64,000 bases of DNA from Candidatus Nitrosocaldaceae archaeon (GCA_026002835.1 BPGC01000009.1:13218-77217), one strand, 5' to 3'. Shown: positions 28,697-38,398, numbered from the stretch's first letter. A program made the numbers and translations. Notes: generated by a model not told the origin, from the sequence alone.

Positions 28697-30418
28697 CTAT
28701 GCCGCTAATATCATATCTTTAAGTCCAGTTCCAGGTGCTACGAATGGTAATACATTCTCCTCTGGATCTATAGGTATATCTATAACTGTAGTTACATCGC
28801 TCTTCAAACCGACCCTTATAGCATTCTCCAATTCTTGCATATTTTGAACTCTAATACCTTGTGCTCCATATGCTTCTGCTAGTTTAACAAAATCTGGAAC
28901 ACGCTTTAGATCTATTCCAATCATCCTTCTATTATAGAACATCCTCTGCCATTGTGCTACCATCCCTAAAGATGCATTATTCATCAAGAATACAATTACT
29001 GGAAAGTCCTCGGTAACAGATACAGCTAATGAGTTCTCAGTCATGTTAAAACTACCATCACCAGCGATATCTACTACTGGAAGATCTGGTCTAGCTGCCT
29101 TTGCTCCTATTGATGCTGGAAAGCCAAATCCCATAGTTCCTAATCCAGTAGAACTGAAGAATGTTCCAGGGTAGATAACATCAAAATGTAATGAAGCCCA
29201 CATCTGGCATTGACCAACTTCTGTAGTTACTATACTTTCTGCAGGAAGAACTTCTCTTAACTTCTTTAATGCTTTTTTAGCGGTAATCTCTCCAGAATGA
29301 TCCTTTAATATCTCTTTATAATATTCTCTAGTCTCATTAACCTTCTTAAGCCAAGGAGTCTCTTCTTTCTTTACAATCTTATTTGTTAGCATCTTTATCA
29401 ATGCTCTTAAAGATGCTCTAACATCACCAATTATAGGAACATCGGCCTTCTTATTCTTCCCTATCTCAGCAGGATCTATATCAATATGTATTATCTTCAT
29501 ACCTTTACCAAATTCATCGAACCTTCCCACAGATCTATCTGAGAATCTAGCGCCAATTGCTAACAATACATCAGCCTCGATTATCAATTTATTAGCCTCA
29601 GCATGACCATGCATACCTATTGGACCTAATGCTAATGGATGGTTCTCTGGGAATGCACCTTTACCTTTGAATGTAGTAGCAACTGGGATCATTAACATCT
29701 CAGCCAACGTTTGAAGTTCATGAAATGCTCCAGCAATATTAACACCTCCTCCAGCCATTATTATCGGCCTTTCAGCCTTTAGTAATAATTCTACAGCCTT
29801 ACTAACTTGCTCAAGATCTGGATCTACATGAGGATTATAGCCTCTAATCTTTACTATATCAGGAAATTCTACATCATCTACTTCTTGCTGAACATCTTTA
29901 GGAAGATCTATTAGAACTGGTGCTGGTCTACCACTCTCTGCTAGATAGAATGCTTTCTTTACAGTCTCTGGAACTTCTTTTGCTGAATATGGTTGGAAAC
30001 AATATTTAGTTATGGATGTACATATGCCAACTATATCACATTCTTGGAATGCGTCTCTTCCTATCATAGCTCTAGGAACTTGTCCAGTTACTGCTATCAT
30101 AGGAATAGAGTCCATATATGCTGTGCCTATACCAGTAACTAGATTAGTAGCTCCAGGTCCAGAAGTAGCAAAACATACTCCAGCCTTTCTTTTAACTCTT
30201 GCATAACCATCTGCCATATGAGCTCCAGATTGCTCATGCCTAACTAATACATGTCTAATATTGCTAGCATATAACTCATCATATAATGGAAGGTTTGCAC
30301 CTCCAGGCATACCAAAGACTATATTTACGCCTTGTTCTTCTAAGGCTTTTATAAATGCTTTAGCGCCAGATAACTCCATATGATCACCTAATTTTATGCA
30401 TGTAAATTCACTACTCAT
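28697..30418 (-). CDS. ilvB: acetolactate synthase large subunit
   Basis: 573 residues, or 560 if started at MELSGAKAF, which is where most homologues begin. The three ThDP-enzyme domains are present: N-terminal pyrimidine domain with the catalytic Glu in VLVRHEQSGAHMADGYAR, the central FAD domain, and the C-terminal ThDP motif GDGSFNMTENSLAV through NN. It makes acetolactate or acetohydroxybutyrate, the first step for valine, leucine and isoleucine. It is the first gene of the ilvB-ilvN-leuA-leuB run. Confidence 0.94.
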   Translation of the reverse strand: MSSEFTCIKLGDHMELSGAKAFIKALEEQGVNIVFGMPGGANLPLYDELYASNIRHVLVRHEQSGAHMADGYARVKRKAGVCFATSGPGATNLVTGIGTAYMDSIPMIAVTGQVPRAMIGRDAFQECDIVGICTSITKYCFQPYSAKEVPETVKKAFYLAESGRPAPVLIDLPKDVQQEVDDVEFPDIVKIRGYNPHVDPDLEQVSKAVELLLKAERPIIMAGGGVNIAGAFHELQTLAEMLMIPVATTFKGKGAFPENHPLALGPIGMHGHAEANKLIIEADVLLAIGARFSDRSVGRFDEFGKGMKIIHIDIDPAEIGKNKKADVPIIGDVRASLRALIKMLTNKIVKKEETPWLKKVNETREYYKEILKDHSGEITAKKALKKLREVLPAESIVTTEVGQCQMWASLHFDVIYPGTFFSSTGLGTMGFGFPASIGAKAARPDLPVVDIAGDGSFNMTENSLAVSVTEDFPVIVFLMNNASLGMVAQWQRMFYNRRMIGIDLKRVPDFVKLAEAYGAQGIRVQNMQELENAIRVGLKSDVTTVIDIPIDPEENVLPFVAPGTGLKDMILAA

Positions 30419-30454
30419 GAATAATTATAAATATTTTACTGTCATAGATAGCTT

Positions 30455-30640
30455 ATGTTTAAGAAACATAAATGCGATATATGTAATAAAAGTTTCAAGC
30501 AGATTGAAGAGTTGATGCAACATATGCAAGTCATACATGGGAGTAACAGCAAGTATCTATGCTTCGAATGTAATAAAGAGTTTGATAACGGTGAGGATCT
30601 TAGAGCTCATGTAAGAGCATATCATACATATAAGCGATGA
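30455..30640 (+). CDS. double C2H2 zinc-finger protein
   Basis: 61 residues with two classical C2H2 fingers: CDICNKSFKQIEELMQHMQ..H and CFECNKEFDNGEDLRAHVR..H. Both have the two Cys, the central hydrophobics and two His. Such small proteins are common in these archaea and may bind DNA, RNA or protein. It is divergent from ilvB across 36 bases, which must contain both promoters. Confidence 0.85.
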   Translation: MFKKHKCDICNKSFKQIEELMQHMQVIHGSNSKYLCFECNKEFDNGEDLRAHVRAYHTYKR

Positions 30641-31576
30641 TCATTTTACAAAGGTTAACCATTTTACAAACCTTTCATCTCTCCCTCTAACTATATCTTC
30701 ATATAATCTCTTCAACTCTTTTGTTATTGTTCCTATAGACCCATCTCCCACAACTCTGTTATCTATCTCAACTACTGGCTTTAATCCTGCTGCTGTGCCA
30801 GTTAGAAATACCTCTTCTGCTGCGTATAGATCATCTCTTGTAATATTAGTAATCTGATACTCTAAATTATTAACCTCCGCTATCTTGAATATAGTATCTC
30901 TAGTTATCCCGCTTAATGCTCCAGCTGTAGTTGGAGGCGTCTTTAATACACCATTATCAACTATGAATACATTCTCAGCACTTGACTCTGCCACCATTCC
31001 ATCTATATTAAGCATTATTGCTTCATCATATCCATTCTTCAATGCTTCCATCCTTGCCAATGCAGAATTTGCATAGTTAGCAGTTGCTTTAGCTTGAACT
31101 GGCATGCTCCTAGGATCTATCCTCCTCCACGATGATATGATACATCTTATACCCTTTCCTTCCTCTCCAATATACTCATTCCATTTCCATATAGCTATTG
31201 CTAGATCTATATCATTCTTTAAAGGATTGACTCCCATAGGACCATATGCTGTGAATGCTATTGGTCTGATATAACAATCTGGCATATCATTAGCCTTTAC
31301 AGTCTCTATAATAGCATCTATAACATCATCGAATCCATATGGAATATTCATCATATACATCTTTGCACTATTAAATAACCTCTTTACATGCTCATGTAAT
31401 CTGAATATTGCTTGACCTTGTTCAGTTTGATAACATCTTATCCCTTCAAAGACTCCAATACCATAATGGAGAGCATGAGTTAATACATGTATGTATGCTT
31501 TATCCCAATCTAATAACTTTCCATTATACCATATCTTTGATCCTTTCTGCATATTATTAAAGATAATATTCTGCAT
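30641..31576 (-). CDS. ilvE: branched-chain amino acid aminotransferase
   Basis: 311 residues. Class IV PLP aminotransferase signatures include THALHYGIGVFEGIRCY, the catalytic Lys in VQAKATANYANSALARMEAL, EAIMLNIDGMVAESSAENVF and VFLTGTAAGLKPV. It transfers the amino group to the 2-oxo acids of valine, leucine and isoleucine, completing the ilv/leu set upstream. It converges with the small zinc-finger gene with no gap. Confidence 0.93.
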   Translation of the reverse strand: MQNIIFNNMQKGSKIWYNGKLLDWDKAYIHVLTHALHYGIGVFEGIRCYQTEQGQAIFRLHEHVKRLFNSAKMYMMNIPYGFDDVIDAIIETVKANDMPDCYIRPIAFTAYGPMGVNPLKNDIDLAIAIWKWNEYIGEEGKGIRCIISSWRRIDPRSMPVQAKATANYANSALARMEALKNGYDEAIMLNIDGMVAESSAENVFIVDNGVLKTPPTTAGALSGITRDTIFKIAEVNNLEYQITNITRDDLYAAEEVFLTGTAAGLKPVVEIDNRVVGDGSIGTITKELKRLYEDIVRGRDERFVKWLTFVK

Positions 31577-31719
31577 AAATAAACTAAACGTTATGATAAT
31601 GCATTAATAATTTCTGTAAAAATAATATATGCTATAATATCCTATAAATTATATATCTTTTATGGAATTGGCATTATATATCATGTAATGCACAAAATAC
31701 ATAAAATTTACATATATTG

Positions 31720-32457
31720 ATGAAGCTGGTTAAACAACGAGATATAAGAATAGCAGGTTGGAACAATATTCTTTGCTACTCTTCTGGTAATCACTATACC
31801 ATTATTTACTATGAATGGTAATGCTCATACTGTATAAGTTGATTGTAATGGACATACAATAGAGAGGTAACTTTGATAATGATTCAGATACTTAGGTTAA
31901 GATCGATAGCAATGTATATGAGCATAATTGTGTAATAACTCTAGATAATAAGGCATATAATATAATAATAGTTTTGGTACAACAGTTGGTACTGCTGGTA
32001 ATGACTTTATAGTTGGGTTAGGAGGTAGTGATTATATAAATGGATATAGTTTGTCATCCAATGGTGTTGCTACAATAACTGAAGCGATTTACTAAAGGAG
32101 GTGAAGGAAAGGATATACTCAATGGAGATGAAGGAAATGATGCGATCAATGCTCAAGATGGTATTGCAAATAATGATATTATAGACGGAGGCTCGAGAAT
32201 GATATATGAGTGATCCAGATGACTAAATTATGAGTATGTCGATCTAAATAATCAAGATTTTGCAGTATTTCATGTTGATAACAACGTAATAAATCCAGGA
32301 GATAACGTATTGATAACATTCAATCTGAGTAAGGATATTCCAACAAAGATAACTAATCTATATGTTCAAACATCATCTGATGGAAATGGAGATGATATAT
32401 GCAATTGGAGTAATAGGAGCGATATTTGCTGCAACGATGCTGTATACAAGGAAATAA
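31720..32457 (+). pseudogene. decayed RTX-like secreted surface protein
   Basis: No long frame survives, but pieces in different frames read as one protein. An N-terminus MKLVKQRDIRIAGWNN is followed, after a frame change, by a signal-peptide core FATLLVITIPLF. Next are RTX/hemolysin-like calcium repeats: AGNDFIVGLGGSDYING near 31990-32046 and GGEGKDILNGDEGNDAIN near 32097-32150. There is then a beta-domain (ITFNLSKDIPTKITNLY), and, after another frame change, a membrane helix with a YTRK end at 32457. Several stops and at least three frame changes are needed. It explains the 880-base gap between ilvE and citrate synthase. Confidence 0.7.
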
Positions 32458-32460
32458 TTT

Positions 32461-33651
32461 TTATTTCTTTGCCTCTTTCAAAATTCTTCTCTTCTCTAAT
32501 GGTATATACTCACATCCATGAGGACCGCAATATTTTCCTACATAAGATGCTGACGGTCTATATAATACTGGCTTTGGTTGAGCCTCAGCAAACTTTTCCT
32601 CGATTACATGTGCACACCATCCAGAGATCCTTGCTGCAGCGAATAATGGGGTGTATAGATCTATAGGTATGCCCATCATATAGAATACCGAAGCACTATA
32701 AAGATCAACATTTGCATATATCTCTATACCTTTCTTTGCTCTAACCTCTCTTTTTGCTACCTCTTCTAATCTTCTAGTCATCTCATACCATGGAGCCTTT
32801 AACTTTTCAGCCATTCTTTTGCTCATCTCTCTAAGTATCTTTGCTCTTGGATCATCTGTTTTATATACAGCATGACCCATTCCCATTATCCTTTCTCCTT
32901 TCTCTACTTTCTTCTTAACCCATTCTTCAACCTTCTCAACACTTCCTATCTCTAACAATGCTTTCATAACCCTCATATTTGCTCCTCCATGTAACTCTCC
33001 AGATAAAGCAGCTATACCAGCAGCTATACATGCATACATATGAGCTCTAGTGGAAGCTACTTCTCTAGCACCAAATGTAGATGCATTAAAACTGTGTTCT
33101 GCATGAAGGATAAGCGTTACGTCCATATATCTAGCAAATTCTTTAGATGGTTTCTTACCATGAAGCATATATAGTAAATTAGAAGCATGATCTAGATTGG
33201 GATCTGGTTCAATAACATCTTTATTATTTCTTATTGCATGCCAGCTTGCTATAATTGTAGGAAATTTTGCTATCAACTTTATTGATCTCTCTAGATTATC
33301 CTCTTTACTATCTTTGCTAGTATCATCATAATCAGCTAACATAACTTCTGATGATAACAATACATCCATAGGAGCTGCTGTTTTAGGTCTCTCTTTCATA
33401 GCATTTATTATTGATCTAGGAATACTTCTCTCCTTTCTCAATTTAGAATCAAACTCCTCTAACTCTTCTGGAGATGGTAGATCTCCATATAATAACAAGT
33501 ATGAGACTTCCTCAAATGTAGAATTCTTTGCTAGATCGAATATATCATAGCCTCTATATGTTAATACACCATTCTCTCCATCTATAAAGCATATCTTTGT
33601 ATCCGCTACCTCTATATTCCTTAAGCCTATATTCTTTATACTAATGCTCAT
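32461..33651 (-). CDS. gltA: citrate synthase
   Basis: 396 residues, type I size. Catalytic residues are in LHAEHSFNASTFGAREVAST, GALSGELHGGANMRV and GMGHAVYKTDDPRAKIL (second His), with the catalytic Asp near YANVDLYSASVFYMMG. It condenses oxaloacetate and acetyl-CoA, feeding the TCA steps to 2-oxoglutarate. 2-methylcitrate synthase is a close relative but no prp genes are present. Confidence 0.92.
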   Translation of the reverse strand: MSISIKNIGLRNIEVADTKICFIDGENGVLTYRGYDIFDLAKNSTFEEVSYLLLYGDLPSPEELEEFDSKLRKERSIPRSIINAMKERPKTAAPMDVLLSSEVMLADYDDTSKDSKEDNLERSIKLIAKFPTIIASWHAIRNNKDVIEPDPNLDHASNLLYMLHGKKPSKEFARYMDVTLILHAEHSFNASTFGAREVASTRAHMYACIAAGIAALSGELHGGANMRVMKALLEIGSVEKVEEWVKKKVEKGERIMGMGHAVYKTDDPRAKILREMSKRMAEKLKAPWYEMTRRLEEVAKREVRAKKGIEIYANVDLYSASVFYMMGIPIDLYTPLFAAARISGWCAHVIEEKFAEAQPKPVLYRPSASYVGKYCGPHGCEYIPLEKRRILKEAKK

Positions 33652-33714
33652 AATATAATAAAGAATTAATCTCTAATTAAGCTTTTAATTAGAGATAATA
33701 TTATTACTAACCTT

Positions 33715-34635
33715 ATGAATGAGAAAGATATAATAGATATTATAAGCAAGCATATAAAATTAGAGCATGATGATGTATCATTTATAAGATTAAATGATAA
33801 ATTTTTAGTATTAAAATGTGATATGTTAGTTAGAAGCACTGATGCTCCAAAAGAGATGAAGTTATGGCAGATATCTAGGAAGAGTATAGTATCTACTCTA
33901 AGCGATATGGTATGTAAAGGAGTAAAACCTATCGCATCTTTGATCTCATTAGCAGTTCCTAATACTTTTACTAGAAAAGATATCAATTCATTAGTTAGAG
34001 GATTCAAGGTTGCAGAAGAAGAGTTTGGGATAAAGATAATAGGTGGAGATACAAATGCTGCAGATGATCTAATAATAGATTGTATAATGGCTGGTTTTGC
34101 TGATAATATAATAAGAAGGAATAATGCTAAAGAAGGCGATATAATAATCTCTACTGGATTATTTGGTTATACATCAATTGGTTTGAAGATATTGCTAGAT
34201 GATGCTTCTGCTAATAAAAGGTTGAGGAAGAAAGCATTAGAATCTATCTTAATGCCAAAACCTAGGATAGAATTCTTGAATATTGCTAATTATGTAAATT
34301 CCTCAATGGATTCTAGTGATGGTTTGGCTGCAACCCTTAATGAGTTAAGCATTTCAAGCAAAAAATCTTTCATAATAGATAATATTCCTACTACAGAGGA
34401 GGTTTACGAATTCGCTGAATCAAATAATTATGAGCCAGAAGAATTAATCTTTGATGGAGGAGAAGAGTATGAGATAATAGCGACTCTTCCTAAAGAACAT
34501 ATAGATAAGGTTAAAAGTATAATGCCAATCCATATAATAGGAAGAGTTGAGAAAGGAAGTGGTGTTTATATAAGATCAGGCTCTAGATTCAAAAGATTAC
34601 GTAGGAAAGGTTTTATTCATCTAGCAAATAGATAA
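33715..34635 (+). CDS. thiL: thiamine-monophosphate kinase
   Basis: 306 residues of the AIR synthase-like ATPase fold. FLVLKCDMLVRSTDAP, SDMVCKGVKPIASLISLAVP, KIIGGDTNAADDLIIDCIMAG and NSSMDSSDGLAATLNEL are ThiL motifs with metal-binding Asp residues. It phosphorylates thiamine monophosphate to the diphosphate cofactor. GDT in place of GDL-type variants still fits ThiL. It is followed 4 bases later by a small zinc protein. Confidence 0.88.
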   Translation: MNEKDIIDIISKHIKLEHDDVSFIRLNDKFLVLKCDMLVRSTDAPKEMKLWQISRKSIVSTLSDMVCKGVKPIASLISLAVPNTFTRKDINSLVRGFKVAEEEFGIKIIGGDTNAADDLIIDCIMAGFADNIIRRNNAKEGDIIISTGLFGYTSIGLKILLDDASANKRLRKKALESILMPKPRIEFLNIANYVNSSMDSSDGLAATLNELSISSKKSFIIDNIPTTEEVYEFAESNNYEPEELIFDGGEEYEIIATLPKEHIDKVKSIMPIHIIGRVEKGSGVYIRSGSRFKRLRRKGFIHLANR

Positions 34636-34639
34636 TGCT

Positions 34640-34816
34640 ATGGAGTATGACGAAGAGATCAGATTTTGTGACAATTGTATGAGAAGAACAAAGCATCTTA
34701 TAATAATTAAACCAGAGATAGTAACTTATAAACGGAAAAGACTGTATAAATGCACTATTTGTAAGAAAGAAAGCTGGAAACGAGGCCTAAGACCAAGTTC
34801 TGAGGCTGTTTATTGA
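34640..34816 (+). CDS. small four-cysteine zinc protein
   Basis: 58 residues. Two CxxC pairs (FCDNCMRR and KCTICKKE) are separated by 24 residues rich in Lys and Arg, the layout of a zinc ribbon that may contact nucleic acid. It starts 4 bases after thiL and is probably co-transcribed. I do not recognise the family; similar basic ribbons occur in small ribosome-associated proteins. Confidence 0.65.
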   Translation: MEYDEEIRFCDNCMRRTKHLIIIKPEIVTYKRKRLYKCTICKKESWKRGLRPSSEAVY

Positions 34817-34979
34817 TAAATATAAATTATTCATATAATTAAATCTAAAATCATGTTTATATTATATCATTAAAATAATTTAGTATAAATCATGAAATCA
34901 ATTAAAACTCATAATAGATTCTATTATTCATATTAAAATTAATATTTTATGTAATATAAATACTTGCGAAACATTTTTT

Positions 34980-35002
34980 AATGATAATTTATATATATTA
35001 AA
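34980..35002 (+). promoter_or_regulatory. putative TATA box for gene at 35015
   Basis: TTTATATATATTAAAT at about 34988-35003 is centred about 22 bases before the ATG at 35015, the spacing expected for a leaderless archaeal mRNA. This also argues for the ATG at 35015 rather than the TTG/GTG codons at 35003-35006. The rest of the 34817-34980 gap is AT-rich and shows nothing else I recognise. Confidence 0.4.
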
Positions 35003-35014
35003 TTGGTGAATGCT

Positions 35015-35257
35015 ATGAGTGCAAGAACAGAACTCAAGTTAGATCCAAGATGGATAATTAACAAAGGTATAATGACTAGGGATGGTTATCCTCATAGCAG
35101 CATTGTTGGAACTACCGAAGATTCAATAATTGTAGTAGAGGGTGTTGTTAGGACACATAAATATGTAATACCAAAGTCACTAATTACAAATTTCGATGGA
35201 AGTTATCTACATCTCTCAATAACTGAGAGTGAATTATCTAAATATGAGGAAAAGTAA
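35015..35257 (+). CDS. small PRC-barrel-like protein, unknown
   Basis: 80 residues beginning MSARTELKLDPRW. Alternating beta strands (GTTEDSIIVVEGVV, THKYVIPKSLITNFDG, LHLSITESEL) resemble PRC-barrel/DUF2171-type sheets, in which IPK-(S/A) begins a strand; this assignment is weak. No signal peptide. It has its own promoter and short flanking gaps, so it is probably expressed alone and may be abundant. Confidence 0.55.
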   Translation: MSARTELKLDPRWIINKGIMTRDGYPHSSIVGTTEDSIIVVEGVVRTHKYVIPKSLITNFDGSYLHLSITESELSKYEEK

Positions 35258-35369
35258 AAATATTTTCCTAATTTTTTATATAACCATATGTTAATAAATG
35301 GTATATGTTTTAGAGATTAAATTAAACCCAAAACCTTTAATTTAGCATTCTCATATGCTAAAATGAGAG

Positions 35370-36503
35370 ATGTTAGATATAATCTTCCAGCAGTTTGGAC
35401 CATTGTTCCCTTCAGGAGAAGATGCTGCTAATAATTGGTGGATATCATTATTATGGATATTACCAATATTCTTCTTCATGGCTTATGGTCAAAGGATACA
35501 GATGTGGATGGTTATGAATGATGTAGGTAAATCATTGAATAAGTTAAAAGAGATGAGAGAAAAGTCAAAGAATGATACTATCAATTATATAAATTCAATA
35601 TATCCATCACAAGAGCATGTTAAGAATGTTGAGTATTTAATGGAATATTTTACTATCATGCCAGTAGATCTAGATCCAAATGGAATAGTAAGAAAGATAC
35701 AACATATTATAAGAGTTAGAGATGATAAAGTAAAAGCAGAGATAAGAAAGTTAATTCCTAATGCAGATGATATAACAGCTAGTAAGGTCGAGAATATATT
35801 AGAGGCTATGAGCATGCTTAATACCATCTACAAGATAGTTAGGCATTTCTACCTTCTAGGCAAAAAGACTACTAGCATGTTCTTTGTAATACAGTTACAG
35901 ATGGTTATGCCTATGCTATTAGAACAAGCAGAGGCTTTACAGAAGGCTATAGATGCATTCAAGCAAGGACAGCCTATAGGAGATGGTATTGGACCTATGA
36001 TTGCTGGACAGTTCATGCTAGATAAAGAGAAGAAAGTAGTAGCAAAAGAGACTGTAGTTGCTAATGGACCATATAATGGAAGGCAAGTATACTTTATGAA
36101 GGCTCAAGGACCAGGAGGAACTGTAGGAGATCCTGGAACCGCAGTAGAAAGGTTAGTATCTGAGATGGGTATAAAACCCAAGTTTATAATAATGATCGAT
36201 GCTGCATTAAAATTAGAAGGTGAAGAGACTGGAGAGGTAGCAGAAGGAGTTGGAGCTGCTATAGGGGGTATAGGAGTAGAAAAGTATCAGATAGAAGAGG
36301 TCGCTACTAAATATGGAATACCAATTCATGCCATAATAATAAAACAGTCTGTATTAGATGCTATAACTGTAATGAAGAGAGAGATCGCAGAATCTGTTGA
36401 GAAGGTTAACAATGCTATATTTAGATTGATAAACGAGAAGAGTAAGGAAGGAGATACTATATTGGTAATTGGTGTTGGTAATACACTAGGTGTTGCGCAA
36501 TGA
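35370..36503 (+). CDS. DUF1512 family protein
   Basis: 377 residues, N-terminal membrane segment at about 22-40 (NWWISLLWILPIFFFMAYG). The conserved body includes VRKIQHIIRVRDDKV, GDGIGPMIAGQFML, MKAQGPGGTVGDPGTAVERL and VLVIGVGNTLGVAQ-like Gly-rich ends, matching the archaeal DUF1512 family. No known activity; the Gly-rich GPGGTVGDPG loop could bind a ligand. The stop shares ATGA with a small zinc-protein gene. Confidence 0.82.
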   Translation: MLDIIFQQFGPLFPSGEDAANNWWISLLWILPIFFFMAYGQRIQMWMVMNDVGKSLNKLKEMREKSKNDTINYINSIYPSQEHVKNVEYLMEYFTIMPVDLDPNGIVRKIQHIIRVRDDKVKAEIRKLIPNADDITASKVENILEAMSMLNTIYKIVRHFYLLGKKTTSMFFVIQLQMVMPMLLEQAEALQKAIDAFKQGQPIGDGIGPMIAGQFMLDKEKKVVAKETVVANGPYNGRQVYFMKAQGPGGTVGDPGTAVERLVSEMGIKPKFIIMIDAALKLEGEETGEVAEGVGAAIGGIGVEKYQIEEVATKYGIPIHAIIIKQSVLDAITVMKREIAESVEKVNNAIFRLINEKSKEGDTILVIGVGNTLGVAQ

Positions 36504-36679
36504 AGAAAGAAGAAGAGAAGCCTATAGTTTATACAATTGAAGAATGTAAAAAGTGTAAACATAGATTGAAACGGAATTTTAAACTTGGAGATTATGTATA
36601 TAAGGATGGTGATGCTTGTACTAGATGTGGAGCACAGACTCTGATAACTATGATATATGCTGAATATGTTAAGGTTTAA
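36500..36679 (+). CDS. small four-cysteine protein after DUF1512
   Basis: 59 residues beginning MKKEEEKPIV. Two CxxC pairs (CKKCKHR and CTRCGAQT) frame 21 residues, a zinc-ribbon layout. Translationally coupled with DUF1512 by ATGA, so it may work with that membrane protein. It converges with the MetAP gene with a 4-base overlap. No family recognised. Confidence 0.65.
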   Translation: MKKEEEKPIVYTIEECKKCKHRLKRNFKLGDYVYKDGDACTRCGAQTLITMIYAEYVKV

Positions 36680-37557
36680 GCTGTTATTATTATAGCACCA
36701 TTCTCTTGAGGTATTACCGTATGTTCTGCTTGTGCTACATATTGCCCATTACCCTCCACTAATATTGGGTATGCTTTAACTATCTTCTTCTTAATCAATA
36801 CATTCAATGCTTCGTTAATATGTTTTATATCATGATCTTTTAGCCATCTAGCAGCAAATGGCAAAGTTTTAAATCTATTCCAGATCTCATCTTTTATAAT
36901 ATCTGCATCTTTATTGCCACTCTTCTTCCTATTTATTAATGAGAAGATATTCTTTATTCTGCCATTAACCACTAATCCAGTACCTTCTTTAGTAGTAAAG
37001 AATGGTTCTATAGCATAAGCTTCATTTGCTTGTAATGAGAATCCAGTATAAGTCCTTATATTAGGTATAGATTTTCCTGCATGAACTGTATATTGAGCTA
37101 GCGAGTGTCCAGTAAGATTATGAATAGGCATAAAACCTAAGCGTTTAGCTGTATCCTCAATAACTTTGCCTATATCACTTGCATTTACACCTGCCTTTAC
37201 TATCTTAATTGCTTCCTGTAAAGCAAGTTCAGTAGCATTAGTTAATGATTCATACTCTGGATTATAACATGTTGTAACTGCTGTATCTGCTATATATCCA
37301 TTTATATGAACACCAATATCTATCTTTAAGACATCTCCATCTTTAACTATAGTCTCATCATCTGGCTCTGCAGTATAATGAGCAGCTATCTCATTGAGAC
37401 TAACATTACAAGGAAATGCTGGTTCGCCTCCTTTTGCTCTTATCATACCTTCTAACTCTTCACATATCTCTAGCAATGTTCTTCCAACATGATATTTCTT
37501 CCTAGCATATTCTCTAACTTCGCTTGCTATCTTACCAGCTTTGATATACTCTTCCAT
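36676..37557 (-). CDS. map: methionine aminopeptidase, type II
   Basis: 293 residues. Metal ligands occur in DVLKIDIGVHINGYIADTA (two Asp), NLTGHSLAQYTVHAGKSIPN (His), AIEPFFTTKEG (Glu) and AEHTVIPQENG (Glu). The insertion between the late strands (about 205-265) is the type II-specific helical insert, as in archaeal and eukaryotic MetAP2. It removes the initiator Met from nascent proteins. Confidence 0.93.
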   Translation of the reverse strand: MEEYIKAGKIASEVREYARKKYHVGRTLLEICEELEGMIRAKGGEPAFPCNVSLNEIAAHYTAEPDDETIVKDGDVLKIDIGVHINGYIADTAVTTCYNPEYESLTNATELALQEAIKIVKAGVNASDIGKVIEDTAKRLGFMPIHNLTGHSLAQYTVHAGKSIPNIRTYTGFSLQANEAYAIEPFFTTKEGTGLVVNGRIKNIFSLINRKKSGNKDADIIKDEIWNRFKTLPFAARWLKDHDIKHINEALNVLIKKKIVKAYPILVEGNGQYVAQAEHTVIPQENGAIIITA

Positions 37558-37626
37558 ACCAATAAGATGAAACTAGTCTTTAATATAGAATGCTATTTAA
37601 GTAAGAACTTTTTAAATTATCAAAAA

Positions 37627-37700
37627 GGGGTCGTGGGCTAGCTTGGTATGCTTCGAGCCTTGGGCGCTCGAGGTCGCCGGTTCAAATCCGGCCGACCCCA
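37627..37700 (+). tRNA. tRNA-Pro (UGG)
   Basis: 74 bases fold as a full cloverleaf: acceptor GGGGTCG/CGACCCC, anticodon stem CGAGC/GCTCG with loop CTTGGGC (anticodon TGG), T-stem GCCGG/CCGGC with loop TTCAAAT, discriminator A. The D-stem is three pairs. No intron, no encoded CCA. Confidence 0.95.
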
Positions 37701-37902
37701 TCTATTCCATAGTTTGGAGTAACTATTCTATAAAGAGAGAATTCTATAAGAGGAAAGAGAAGTGTTGAGAAATAGATGACAGGAATGCTTCTAGTATACT
37801 AAAATTCGTAGAACATATGTAAGAGCGGTAAAAATAGAATAGGTAGTATAGTATTTCAACCGTAAAAGTTTAGGCAAATTATAAAAATACTTAAAGTTCT
37901 AT

Positions 37903-38398
37903 ATGGAAATAATGAGTATTATCCAGAGCAAGTATTATGTATTAATTAATAGAGTTAGTAAAGATAGAAAGATAGCATAACGCTCTATTCTATGACAATT
38001 TCCTAACTGAAGAGGAGCTAGAATTGCTAATATATACAGCAGATATTATACAAAGCATTTATAGCTGTTTGCTATGAGATTGTGACAGGACATGAAGGTT
38101 AAATATCCATCCATATAGGAATGATAACAATTCGTATCTATGGTTGTATGAAGCTATTAACCATAATCCTATAGGCTTGAGAATCGCTGAGAAAGCATTT
38201 GAGAAGATGAAGTTAGAAAATATCAAGAAGAGAAAGATTGTATATATTAAGCGATCCTAAAAGTAAGTTCATAGAGGTAATATTTAGAGGATTAGAACCA
38301 TATTGCTATCATTGCTCTAAAGTTAATTGTAGACATGCATACTATGCTCTAGCAGCATATATGATATATGGAAGGTATGGACCGGGTGGGATTTGAAC
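37903..38398 (+). pseudogene. decayed zinc-finger (SWIM-like) protein gene
   Basis: Fragments of one protein lie in different frames. The start is MEIMSIIQSKYYVLINRVSK (37903-37977), then NALFYDNFLTEEELELL, then NSYLWLYEAINHNPIGLRIA with AFEKMKLENIKK, and finally DPKSKFIEVIFRGLEPYCYH with CSKVNCRHAYYALAAYMIYG. The last part has a C-x2-C, C-x-H arrangement close to SWIM zinc fingers. About four frame changes or stops are needed. It ends with a TGA inside the antisense of the tRNA-Ala T-loop. The 37701-37902 gap has nothing I recognise. Confidence 0.55.

Noticed and set aside
31577..31719. Promoter or RNA element between ilvE and the RTX remnant
   Set aside because: AT-rich with scattered TATA-like strings but no spacing or fold that stands out.
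35258..35369. Structured RNA in the gap before DUF1512
   Set aside because: Only 112 AT-rich bases and no convincing stem; probably just a promoter region.
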